A stretch of DNA of 64,000 nt from a bacterium (GTDB taxonomy: Bacteria; Myxococcota_A; UBA9160; UBA4427). The number at the start of each line of letters is the position of its first letter. Position 1 is the stretch's first letter. The stretch is taken from the NCBI GenBank assembly GCA_024742285.1, contig JANSYR010000023.1, positions 1-64,000 of the forward strand, read 5' to 3'. Shown here piece after piece: positions 53,730 through 61,568 of this stretch. Position numbers and translations under genes: made by a program. Below the pieces are notes generated by a model. The model was not told the DNA's origin, made no database searches, and saw nothing but the letters and a program-made list of their open reading frames with translations.

Positions 53730-54233
53730 CTACCAGCCCATCTCGTCGTAGCCGCTCGTGTCGATCGGCTCGGCCGAGGCCGACGCCGAGGCCGTCGTCG
53801 CCGAAGCGACGGCTTCCGGCCGACGGCCGGGCTCGTCGACGTCGCGTCCGATGAACACGATCTCCTGCTCGCCGGTCAGGTGGTCCGGCGTGAGCACGTA
53901 GGTGCCGCGCAGGGAGCGCGTGAAGACCTTCTCGGCGACCTGCGAGTCACCGGCGGTGAACGCCCAGGCGAAGCCACCGACGATCAGGCCCCCCGTGGCG
54001 TAGAGCAGCTTCACCGGCCCGTAGATCAGGCTCGAAAGGGCTGCCGCGGCGCCGAGGCCCCCTTCGCGGCCCGTCTCCTGGGCCGCGCTCTCGGCGAAGC
54101 CCGCGCTCGGGGCGCCGAGCATCGCAACGACCACCAGGGCCGTCATCAAGCGCCGCTTGACGTCGTGGCCGCGCTTCGGGCGCACGGATTCCATGCTCGG
54201 GCGCTCGCCCGAGCGATCGATCTCGAATGTCAT
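53730..54233 (-). CDS. exported or membrane protein of unknown function
   Basis: A 167-residue protein. RRLMTALVVVAMLGAPSAGFAESA is a signal peptide, so ATG at 54192 or a later GTG may be the true start rather than 54233. A second hydrophobic stretch (LLYATGGLIVGGFAWAFTAG) and LRGTYVLTPDHLTGEQEIVFIG follow; the end is a Ser/Ala repeat and SGYDEMGW. The GTYVLTP-type motif is reminiscent of small deltaproteobacterial envelope proteins but I cannot name the family. Confidence 0.6.
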   Translation of the reverse strand: MTFEIDRSGERPSMESVRPKRGHDVKRRLMTALVVVAMLGAPSAGFAESAAQETGREGGLGAAAALSSLIYGPVKLLYATGGLIVGGFAWAFTAGDSQVAEKVFTRSLRGTYVLTPDHLTGEQEIVFIGRDVDEPGRRPEAVASATTASASASAEPIDTSGYDEMGW

Positions 54234-54365
54234 GATTCGTCCAACCTCTCAATGCGAGGTTCGGACGACACGATCGCGCCGTCCTGCCCTCGACCTCTCA
54301 CATTCCCCGTGAGGGAGTGTGCCCGATCTTCCGAGGTCGTCCAACTCGCGCGGGTTCCGGCGGAC

Positions 54366-54815
54366 TCAGAACGCGCGGTCGGTATCCAACAGGATCGTGA
54401 CCGGCCCCTCGTTCACGAGGGAAACCTGCATCATCGCGCGGAACCTTCCGGTGACGACGGGCACGCCGATCGATCTCGCTTCGGCGACCACGCGTTCGAA
54501 GAGCGGCTCCGCCGACTCCGGAGGCGCCGCCGCCCCGAACGACGGCCGCCTTCCCTTGCGTGCGTCGGCAAGGAGCGTGAACTGCGAGACGAGTCCGAGG
54601 GTTCCCCCCATCTCTTCGAGGGAAAGGTTCATCTTGCCCCCGTCGTCCTCGAAGATCCGCAGACCACAGATCTTCTTCGCGAGCTCCGCTGCGGCGCGCT
54701 CGTCGTCGCCCTCGGCGACCCCGACGAGCGCGAGGAGCCCGGCCCCCATCTCGGCGACGCGATCGTCGCCGACGTCGACGGACGCCGACGACACGCGCTG
54801 GACGACGGCGCGCAC
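54366..54815 (-). CDS. dtd: D-aminoacyl-tRNA deacylase
   Basis: A 149-residue Dtd that removes D-amino acids from tRNA. MRAVVQRVSSASV starts the fold; the active-site motifs SQFTLLADARKGRRPSF and NEGPVTILLDT (cross-subunit Gly-cis-Pro) are intact. Only 2 bases separate it from the upstream dcd stop. Confidence 0.95.
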   Translation of the reverse strand: MRAVVQRVSSASVDVGDDRVAEMGAGLLALVGVAEGDDERAAAELAKKICGLRIFEDDGGKMNLSLEEMGGTLGLVSQFTLLADARKGRRPSFGAAAPPESAEPLFERVVAEARSIGVPVVTGRFRAMMQVSLVNEGPVTILLDTDRAF

Positions 54816-54817
54816 GA

Positions 54818-55330
54818 CTAGATCTCCCGCTGGTTCTGGAAGCGTCCGCGGTAGACCGCTTCGCCCTCGGTGCGCATCAGCACGAGCTGGCAGACCCGCA
54901 CGCCGGCCACGATCTCGAGGGCCCGGCTCGAGACGTTGCTCATCTCGAGGACCTGGCGATTCGAGACGCCGGGCTGAACGAAGGCGCTCGTCACGTGGAT
55001 CATCAGACCGAGGCGCGCGAAGCGGCTGCGCCCTTCCAGGAAGCCGCAGAGATCCGGCGGCAGCGTCACGTGCTCGAGGGTGATGCCGTGGATCGTCGAC
55101 CCGGGTTCGAGGCGATAGGGCTCGTCGAGGTCGAGGACCCGCGTGTGGTCCCGGTAGTCGGTCGCGTCCTCGACCGGAATCGGGGCCTCGTTGCCCACGA
55201 TCTCCCGGATCTCGCGTCCGAGGGTCAGATCGATCGAAGCCACGCCCACCTGGGACGTCTCGAGCGGGTCGATGTTCACGCGCCCCGAATCGAGTTCGCG
55301 CAGGATCACGTCACGGGTCAGGACCGACAT
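54818..55330 (-). CDS. dcd: dCTP deaminase
   Basis: A 170-residue Dcd. GVASIDLTLG, EGRSRFARLGLMIHVTSAFVQ, the catalytic Glu in QVLEMSN and the C-terminal YRGRFQNQ match the family; the usual HxTAxxIDPGFxG reads HVTSAFVQPGVSN, a divergent form also seen in other dCTP deaminase subgroups. It makes dUTP for thymidylate synthesis. Its ATG lies 10 bases from the left end of the palindromic element. Confidence 0.88.
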   Translation of the reverse strand: MSVLTRDVILRELDSGRVNIDPLETSQVGVASIDLTLGREIREIVGNEAPIPVEDATDYRDHTRVLDLDEPYRLEPGSTIHGITLEHVTLPPDLCGFLEGRSRFARLGLMIHVTSAFVQPGVSNRQVLEMSNVSSRALEIVAGVRVCQLVLMRTEGEAVYRGRFQNQREI

Positions 55331-55340
55331 CGGGCGCAGA

Positions 55341-55531
55341 GGCTATCTCATAAATCCCGACCGAGTGAGGGACGCGCCTCTCATGGATGAAAACAGGGGC
55401 CCGAGATCAAGGCGCGAAATCGCAGGCGTAGCTACTCGGAGCCTGTCGGCTCCTCCCGACTTCAAGATTTCGCAACGCCGAGATCGGGCCGAAGGCGCGT
55501 TCATCGCGACCGAGGGGTTCATGAGATGGCC
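55341..55531. mobile_element. 191-bp palindromic MITE-like element
   Basis: Terminal inverted repeats of 18 bases: 55341-55358 against the complement of 55514-55531 match at 15 of 18 positions (core ATCTCAT). Inner arms also match, with GGCCCGA and GCGAAATC conserved on both sides (55398-55422 and the complement of 55465-55492), around a perfect small stem GGAGCC/GGCTCC at 55438-55453. The left arm has about 14 extra bases. No gene inside. No target-site duplication was identified with confidence. Confidence 0.55.
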
Positions 55532-55550
55532 TCTGAACTACCGTAGAGAC

Positions 55551-56339
55551 ATGGCGCACGAATACTTCAACGTGGATCGACCGGTCGTGATCGGTCATCG
55601 AGGGGCCGCGGGCACGCACCCGGAGAACACGCTGGCGAGCTTCGCCGCCGCGCTCGAGCAGGGTGCCCAGATTCTCGAGAGCGACATCCACGTGAGTCGA
55701 GACGGCGTACCGATCCTGCTTCACGATCCCGACGTCGGACGCGTGAGCGAGGGCGAAGGTCTGGCGGCGGATCTCGACTTCGCCGCCCTCTCCGCCCTCG
55801 ACGCCGGCCACTACCAGCCCACCTTCCAGGGAGCGGGACATCGCATCCCCTCCCTCGAAGCCGCCTTCGATGCCTTCCCGGACGCGCGCTTCAATCTCGA
55901 AGTGAAGTGCGCCGACGCGGCGGCGATCCGCGCGACCCTCGATCTCGTCGCGCGCTTCGATCGCGCGGATCGGACGCTCCTCGCCGCCGGTGAAGACGAC
56001 GTGATGACACTCCTGCGCGCGGCCCTGCGCGAACACGCCGTCGCCCCGGCGATCGGCGCGAGCCTCGGCGAGATCGTCCAGGCGGTCGGGAGCGCGCTCG
56101 GCCAGGGGAAGATGCCCGAGGGCGTCGACGCGCTCCAGATCCCGGCCGAGTTCGCGGGGCAGCCCCTCGCGACCCCGGCGCTCGTCGAGCACGCCCATGC
56201 CCATGGCGTCGAGGTCCACGTCTGGACGATCAACGACCTCGAGGAGATCGCCGAGCTCCTCGCGCGGGGCGTCGACGGAATCGTGACGGACCTGCCCGGG
56301 CAGATGCACGATTGGTTGGTGGCCGATGGACGACGCTAG
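55551..56339 (+). CDS. glycerophosphodiester phosphodiesterase
   Basis: A 262-residue GDPD TIM barrel. The catalytic motif VIGHRGAAGTHPENTLASF holds the His and Arg; Glu and Asp are in ILESDIHVSRDG, and the acid-base His is in ILLHDPDVGRVSEG; RFNLEVKCAD and HVWTINDLEEI finish the site. It hydrolyses glycerophosphodiesters to glycerol-3-phosphate. ATG at 55551 is preferred: the alternative at 55521 lies inside the right repeat of the palindromic element. No signal peptide, so cytoplasmic. Confidence 0.92.
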   Translation: MAHEYFNVDRPVVIGHRGAAGTHPENTLASFAAALEQGAQILESDIHVSRDGVPILLHDPDVGRVSEGEGLAADLDFAALSALDAGHYQPTFQGAGHRIPSLEAAFDAFPDARFNLEVKCADAAAIRATLDLVARFDRADRTLLAAGEDDVMTLLRAALREHAVAPAIGASLGEIVQAVGSALGQGKMPEGVDALQIPAEFAGQPLATPALVEHAHAHGVEVHVWTINDLEEIAELLARGVDGIVTDLPGQMHDWLVADGRR

Positions 56340-56880
56340 GCGCGAGATCGGAGCCCCCTCGCCCTTCTTCGTGGCCTGCCAGGACGCGCTGCGCGGCTCC
56401 GCCGAGCTCGGCCCGACCCTCGATCTCGCCTGCGGACGCGGCCGCCATGCCCTCGCGGCGGCCGACCTCGGCCTCGCGGTCCTCGCCGTCGATCGCAACG
56501 GCGATCCCCTGGCGGCGCTCCGGCAGGCCGCCGCGCCAGGGCACCGGATCGAGACGCGCGTGGTCGACCTCGAGACCGGTGCGCCCCCTGACCTGGGCAC
56601 GGCCCCCTTCGGTTCCGTCCTCGTCTTCCGCTACCTCCATCGCCCCCTCGCGCCCTGGATCGAGTCGCTCCTCGCGCCCGGCGGAATCCTGCTCTACGAG
56701 ACGTTCACGACCGCGCAGCGCGAACGCGGCTGGGGCCCCTCGCGCGATGCGTTCCTCCTCGCGCCCGGCGAGCTGCCGACGCTCTTCCCGAGTCTCGAGC
56801 CCCTTCGCTTCGAGGAGGGCCCGACCGACGAGCCGAAGCCCGCGGACACGGCCCGGCTGCTCGCCCGCCGCCCTCGCTAG
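56326..56880 (+). CDS. class I SAM-dependent methyltransferase
   Basis: A 184-residue methyltransferase. LGPTLDLACGRGRHALAAADLG is the SAM-binding motif I, followed by VLAVDRNGDPLAAL (motif II), SVLVFRYLHRP and LLAPGGILLYETF. The RYLHRPL loop resembles TehB-like enzymes. Substrate unknown. Its ATG overlaps the end of the phosphodiesterase gene by 14 bases, so the two are coupled. Confidence 0.85.
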   Translation: MDDARREIGAPSPFFVACQDALRGSAELGPTLDLACGRGRHALAAADLGLAVLAVDRNGDPLAALRQAAAPGHRIETRVVDLETGAPPDLGTAPFGSVLVFRYLHRPLAPWIESLLAPGGILLYETFTTAQRERGWGPSRDAFLLAPGELPTLFPSLEPLRFEEGPTDEPKPADTARLLARRPR

Positions 56881-56901
56881 AGCGTCCCCCCGACCGACCC
56901 G

Positions 56902-57978
56902 CTAGGCGGAGGTCAGCCGGTCGAGCGCCCAGCGGGCATGCTCGGCCAAGACGGGATCGGGGCTCTCCGCGTGGCGCTCGACCGCCGGACGCAGCGAACC
57001 GTCCCGGCTGTTGCCGGCCGCGACCAGGGCATTGCGAAGCAGGCCCGTGTGACCCGTTCGCTTGATGGCCGTCTTGTGCGCGTGTTCGCGGAAGCCGACC
57101 TCGTCGAGCTCCAGGAGCCAGCGCAGCGTCGGCGACTGCCAGGCCGAGCGCGGCGTGAGTCGCGCGCGCAGTCCCAGCGGATCCTCCGGCGCTTCCCGCG
57201 GCCGACTCTGGTTCCAGGGACAGACCGTCTGGCAGACGTCGCAGCCGAAGACGTGCTCTCCCTGCGCCTCGCGCAGGTGCGCCGGAATCGCGCCCCGCAG
57301 CTCGATCGTCGTGTACGAGAGGCAGCGCGTCGCATCGAGTACCCAGGGCTCGGGGAACGCGTCGGTCGGACACGCATCGAGACAGGCCCGGCACGTTCCG
57401 CAGTGATCGGGCTCCGGCGCATCGGGCGCGAGGGCGAGGTCCGTCAGGATCACGCCGAGCATCAGGTGGGACCCGCGCTCCGGATCGATCAGGCAGGTGT
57501 TCTTCCCGATCCAGCCGAGGCCGGCCTGGGCCGCCGCTGCGCGCTCGAGGATCGGTCCCGTGTCGACGTAGCTCCGGGAGACGACCCGGCGCTCGGCGAG
57601 CGACGGGAGCGCCGCCTCGAGGGCACGGAGCCGCTCGAGGAGGACGTCGTGGTAGTCGTCTCCGCCGGCGTAGCGGGCGATCGATCCGCGCGGACCCGGA
57701 TCATCGGCCTCGACCGCTTCCTCGCTCGGCAGCGCCAGCGCGGCGACGATCAACGACTCCGCCTCCGGAAGGACGCGCCGCGGATCGACGCGCTCGTCGA
57801 GCCGGCGCCCGATGTAGTCGAGCTCGCCGCCGTAGCCCTGCGCCCACCACTCCCGGACGAACCCGTTGTGCGGACCGGGCGCGGCGGCGGCGAAGCCGAC
57901 CGAATCCAGCCCGAGTACGAGCCCCACGCGCCGCACCGATTCCGCGAGCGAGCCTCCCTCCGACGGCCGTGCACTCAC
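56902..57978 (-). CDS. queG: epoxyqueuosine reductase
   Basis: A 358-residue QueG, the cobalamin-dependent last step of queuosine synthesis. SYVDTGPILERAAAAQAGLGWIGKN is the cobalamin/tRNA signature; two 4Fe-4S clusters are in CGTCRACLDACPTDAF and CDVCQTVCPWNQ. A C-terminal HEAT-like part (residues 285-355) binds tRNA. GTG start at 57978 overlaps the exosortase stop by 4 bases, an unusual neighbour. Confidence 0.95.
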   Translation of the reverse strand: MSARPSEGGSLAESVRRVGLVLGLDSVGFAAAAPGPHNGFVREWWAQGYGGELDYIGRRLDERVDPRRVLPEAESLIVAALALPSEEAVEADDPGPRGSIARYAGGDDYHDVLLERLRALEAALPSLAERRVVSRSYVDTGPILERAAAAQAGLGWIGKNTCLIDPERGSHLMLGVILTDLALAPDAPEPDHCGTCRACLDACPTDAFPEPWVLDATRCLSYTTIELRGAIPAHLREAQGEHVFGCDVCQTVCPWNQSRPREAPEDPLGLRARLTPRSAWQSPTLRWLLELDEVGFREHAHKTAIKRTGHTGLLRNALVAAGNSRDGSLRPAVERHAESPDPVLAEHARWALDRLTSA

Positions 57979-58817
57979 GACGCGACCGCGCCACGCGAGG
58001 GGGCGGCGGAGAGTCTGCGCAGCCCCTCGCCGACCGCCAGCAGGCAGACGCAGCCGAGCACGTAGGTCGCGACGCCCGCCCACTCGTGGAGCGGCCCTCG
58101 GGTCGCGAACGCCACGTCGACCTCGATCGCGAGGACCACGGTCAGGATCACGCGCAGCAGGTTGCCGGCGAGCGCGATCGGCACGACCGCGACGACGAGC
58201 GCGACCCGACGCCAGGCGACGGAGTCGGTGAAGTAGGCGATGAAGACGCCGATCGGGATCAGCGTCACGAGACTCGTGATCCCGCTGCAGGCATCCGCCA
58301 CGAAGAGGGTCTGATCGCCGGGCAGCGTCAGCACGTTGCCCTCGCGGAAGATCGCCACCCCGTTCATCTGGAGCAGCCGGACGGCGGCCGTCGAGACGAG
58401 GATCTGCAGCTCGACGATCAGCGGGTTCACCCAGGCGATCGGCAGCGGCACCATGAAGAGCAGATACGAGAGCGGGAAGCGCAGGGTCCGGACCCACTCG
58501 ACGCCGCGCAGCGCGAGCACCGCCACGACGACGGTCGCCACGAAGAGCAGCCCGAGCAGGCTCGCGTCGCCGAACCCGATCAAGCCGACGTAGAGAACGG
58601 CCAGGGCTCCCAGCGCGAGCAGTCCGCCGGGGACGGGCGCCGCCGGAAGCGCGGCCAGGCGAACCCGGTGGGCGGTGGCGGCCCACAGGGCGACGAAGGG
58701 CACGAGGTAGCCGTGGGAGGCGTACTCGACGCTGCTCCAGACCTCCGAGAGCGCCAGCAGGCCCGGCCCCCAGCCGACGAGCAGCAAGGCGACGATCGCC
58801 CACTCGCCGCGCGTCAT
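57975..58817 (-). CDS. stand-alone exosortase
   Basis: A 280-residue membrane protease/transpeptidase of the exosortase (Xrt/EpsH) family with about eight helices. The catalytic triad is seen: Cys in LFVADACSGITSLVTL, Arg in AGNLLRVILTVVLAIEV and His in GPLHEWAGVATYVLG. Such enzymes cut PEP-CTERM-type sorting signals on exported proteins, usually in cells making exopolysaccharide. No polysaccharide cluster or PEP-CTERM target is in the window. ATG at 58817 has GAGGTGGAC upstream. Confidence 0.88.
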   Translation of the reverse strand: MTRGEWAIVALLLVGWGPGLLALSEVWSSVEYASHGYLVPFVALWAATAHRVRLAALPAAPVPGGLLALGALAVLYVGLIGFGDASLLGLLFVATVVVAVLALRGVEWVRTLRFPLSYLLFMVPLPIAWVNPLIVELQILVSTAAVRLLQMNGVAIFREGNVLTLPGDQTLFVADACSGITSLVTLIPIGVFIAYFTDSVAWRRVALVVAVVPIALAGNLLRVILTVVLAIEVDVAFATRGPLHEWAGVATYVLGCVCLLAVGEGLRRLSAAPSRGAVAS

Positions 58818-59097
58818 GTCCACCTCGCGCGGGCCCGTCGCGAGCGCCGGCCCGGACCGCATCGTTGCCGCCGCACTGCCTGCCTCCCTCCCGGATTCAC
58901 CGGAGGCCACCCCGGGAACACGCCGGACGCGCGCCTCTCGAGTCGGTGCCCGTCCTGGGACATCGGGGGCCGCGCCCTTTGGATTGAGTCCGCTCGCAGC
59001 GGTCAAGTCCCATGTCAGCGCAACCGAAACGCAAACGAGCGAAGCCTGTGTGCTGCGCTCGACCGCGCCTCGCGCGCCTCCCGCTTTCGGAAGCCTC

Positions 59098-59946
59098 ATG
59101 AACCAGCCCGACGATCAAGCTCCCTCCGAAGATTCCGCGGCCGCTTCCCGCCCGGCAGCGCCGGTCGACCCGCTCGAGGTTCGCAGCAACCCGCGCGTCG
59201 GCACCGACCTCGCGGTCGAACTCTACGCCACCGACTTCAGTGGCGCGCTCGTGGGCCGGACCCGCGACCTCTCGATCGGCGGCGCCTGCATCGCCACCCC
59301 CTCCCCGTTCTCCGTGAAGGGCGTGCAGCGGATCGTCCTCGACCTGCCCACCCAGCGCGTCATGCTCGACGCGATCGGATGCTGGCAGCGCGAGGATCCC
59401 GCCGAAGGGGTGATCCTCACCGGTGTCCAGTTCGAGAATCCCCATCCGGATCACCTCGAGCTCGTCTGGGACCAGGTCCTCGACGCCGGGAAGAAGCTCG
59501 CCCGCTTTCTCTACGAGCGAACGGCGCTCCACGAGCTCGGCCTCGAGGAGGCGATGGGCCTCGCGCAGGTCACCCGCTTCCGTTCCCTGAGCCCCGGCGA
59601 CATGATCTACCGCCAGGGCCAGACCGGCGACGGCGGTGACTCGATCTTCCTGATCATCGAGGGCTCGGTCACGCTCCAGGTCCGCGTCCGCGACGCCTTC
59701 GAGCGCCCGCTCACCCAGCTCCAGGTGGGCGATCTCTTCGGCGGTCTGCCGCTCCTCGCGGATCTGCCCCACGCCGAGAGCGCCGTCGCGAACGACCACG
59801 TCAAGCTCCTCGAGCTCGACGCGGGCGCGTTCCGACACCTTCGGAGCATGAAGCCCTGGCTCGGGCATCGCCTCGGCGTCGCCCTCCTCCGCGTCCACGC
59901 GCAGCGCATGGGCAAGATCATCGGCCTCGTCAGCGATCCATCCTGA
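59098..59946 (+). CDS. PilZ - cyclic-nucleotide-binding domain fusion
   Basis: A 282-residue cytoplasmic protein. Residues 25-130 are a PilZ domain with both c-di-GMP motifs, Arg29-x3-Arg33 (RSNPR) and Asp57-x-Ser59-x2-Gly62 (DLSIGG). Residues 150-280 are a cNMP-binding fold (MIYRQGQTGDGGDSIFLIIEGSV, GDLFGGLPLLADLPHAESAVA); the usual Phe-Gly-Glu reads FGGLP so nucleotide binding is uncertain. No DNA-binding or enzyme domain. ATG at 59098 with GGAAG upstream. Confidence 0.82.
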   Translation: MNQPDDQAPSEDSAAASRPAAPVDPLEVRSNPRVGTDLAVELYATDFSGALVGRTRDLSIGGACIATPSPFSVKGVQRIVLDLPTQRVMLDAIGCWQREDPAEGVILTGVQFENPHPDHLELVWDQVLDAGKKLARFLYERTALHELGLEEAMGLAQVTRFRSLSPGDMIYRQGQTGDGGDSIFLIIEGSVTLQVRVRDAFERPLTQLQVGDLFGGLPLLADLPHAESAVANDHVKLLELDAGAFRHLRSMKPWLGHRLGVALLRVHAQRMGKIIGLVSDPS

Positions 59947-60039
59947 CTCCGGTATCCTGCTGATCCCACGGACCGGCGCAGCTCCTGCCCCCGAAGCGTG
60001 CGCGAGCACCTTCGAGTGATTCGTGAAGGATTGGAGGCC

Positions 60040-61059
60040 ATGCAGGACCGGCTCGTCTTCCTGATCGGTTCGCCGCGTTCGGGCTCGACGCTGCTCTCGC
60101 GCGTGCTCGGGGCCCACTCGGCGATCTTCGCCCCCGAAGAGCCGCACCTGATCACGCCTCTGGCCCACCTCGGCTACTACGACGCGGTCGAGGAAGCGCC
60201 CTACGACCCCGTGATCACGCGGACCGCGGCACGCGCGCTGGTCGCCGCGCTGCCGAACGGGGAGGCCGATTATCTCGAGGCATTGCGGTCCTATACGGAC
60301 AAGATCTACGGCGGCCTCTTCGAGAGCGCGGGGGACGCCTCGCTCCTCCTCGACAAGACCCCGGCCTACGCACTCTCCCTGGATTTCCTGGCACGGCTCT
60401 ACCCCCTGGCGAAGTTCATCGTCCTGACCCGCCACCCCGTCGCGGTCTGGTCCTCGTACGTCGACTCCTTCTTCGACGGCGACGATGCCGTGGCCCACGC
60501 GCACAACCCGCTGCTCGAGCGCTACGTCCCCGCGATCGCTCGTTTCCTCCGCGAGCAGCGCGTGCCCTACCACCGCGTCCAATACGAGAATCTGGTTCAG
60601 GAACCCGAGGAAAATGCCCGCCAGATCTGCGATTTCCTGGGAATCGAATTCGAGGCCGGCATGGTCGACTACGGCGCCGCCCCGAACGCCCGCGGCGAAT
60701 CGACCCGCGGCCTCGGGGACCCCACGAACGTCGCCCAGCAGAGCCGGCCGACGACCGACAGCCTCTCCAAGTGGGCGAAGGCCGCGACCGGCCAGCCCGA
60801 ACGGGTGGGCCTCTATCAGGAGATCGTGGCTCGCCTCGCCGACGAGGACCTCGAGACCTGGGGCCATCCCCGGGCCGACATCGTCCGCGAGCTCGAGGCC
60901 ATCGACCTGGCAGGCAAGCCCGCTCCCCGCCCCAGGCTCACCCGCTACGCCCTCGAGCGCCGGGTGCTCGTGGGGGTGCGCCGCCGGATCCGGCCGGAGA
61001 ATGGCCTCGGCCGGCTGGTGAAGAAGGTGCGCGAAGTCTGCGACGTCCTGCTGCGCTGA
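60040..61059 (+). CDS. PAPS-dependent sulfotransferase family protein
   Basis: A 339-residue sulfotransferase. The PAPS 5'-phosphosulfate loop is FLIGSPRSGSTLLSRVL at the N-terminus and the 3'-phosphate site is KFIVLTRHPVAVWSSYV; RVQYENLVQEPEENARQICDFLG is the typical later helix. The substrate could be a small molecule, lipid or peptide. ATG at 60040 preceded by GGAGG; a GTG at 59998 is an alternative. The gene for a PqqA-like peptide begins 148 bases after its stop in the same direction. Confidence 0.85.
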   Translation: MQDRLVFLIGSPRSGSTLLSRVLGAHSAIFAPEEPHLITPLAHLGYYDAVEEAPYDPVITRTAARALVAALPNGEADYLEALRSYTDKIYGGLFESAGDASLLLDKTPAYALSLDFLARLYPLAKFIVLTRHPVAVWSSYVDSFFDGDDAVAHAHNPLLERYVPAIARFLREQRVPYHRVQYENLVQEPEENARQICDFLGIEFEAGMVDYGAAPNARGESTRGLGDPTNVAQQSRPTTDSLSKWAKAATGQPERVGLYQEIVARLADEDLETWGHPRADIVRELEAIDLAGKPAPRPRLTRYALERRVLVGVRRRIRPENGLGRLVKKVREVCDVLLR

Positions 61060-61207
61060 GCGGGCGGCGGGCGGCATCGCGCCGGCAGCCTGACCGAATC
61101 CGCTCACGCGCCCCGCGCCCCCGGCCGATCAGGGGAGCGCCCACCGCGCACCGCCGTGGAAGACTCCACCTGCGGGGCGTGCGGGACCGACCGGGAGACT
61201 GCTATAC

Positions 61208-61372
61208 ATGGCGCCCATGGAAGAACGCATCATCCGACCCGCGACGAGCTTCGGCGCTGCCGAGCAGAACGACCAGCCCAAGCGCTTCGAGCGCCCCGCC
61301 GCCCAGGAGATCTCCCTGTGCTGCGAGATCTCGGCGTACGCGCCGGACGGCGACGACACCCCTCTTTTTTGA
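61208..61372 (+). CDS. PqqA-like ribosomal precursor peptide
   Basis: A 54-residue frame (ATG at 61208, with GGGAG about 9 bases upstream; ATG at 61217 also in frame; TGA at 61370). The C-terminal QEISLCCEISAYAPDGDD matches the core pattern of PqqA precursors (E-I-x-L-x-x-E-I-x-x-Y-A), with Glu40 and Tyr44 spaced as the Glu and Tyr that PqqE crosslinks. Most PqqA peptides are 22-30 residues; here a 30-residue polar N-terminal leader precedes. No pqqB, pqqC, pqqD or pqqE lies in the window, so it may be an orphan precursor served in trans or by another radical SAM system. Confidence 0.65.
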   Translation: MAPMEERIIRPATSFGAAEQNDQPKRFERPAAQEISLCCEISAYAPDGDDTPLF

Positions 61373-61513
61373 GGTGGGGATCCATTGTGCAGAGTTCGCC
61401 GCGAGGGTGAGCTCTGCGACGTTGTGGCGTCCTGGTTCGGGGCTGGGGTGCTAGGCACGAACGCGGTTGCTGGCGGTGTCCGGTGATCCGTTTCTTGCCA
61501 CCATGAAGACATC

Positions 61514-61553
61514 GAGGCGAGTTCCCTTTGAGGGGCTCGCCTCGTTTCGTTTG
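61514..61553 (+). terminator. intrinsic terminator after the PqqA-like gene
   Basis: Perfect 8-bp stem GAGGCGAG (61514-61521) with CTCGCCTC (61536-61543), 14-base loop, then GTTTCGTTT on the plus strand. It lies 142 bases after the peptide gene and 16 bases before the converging cvpA stop. Confidence 0.65.
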
Positions 61554-61568
61554 GCGCAGCGTCTCGGA

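Noticed and set aside
55191-55550. N-terminal extension of the glycerophosphodiesterase
   Set aside because: The extension is read from dcd antisense and the palindromic element; the conserved fold begins just after the ATG at 55551.
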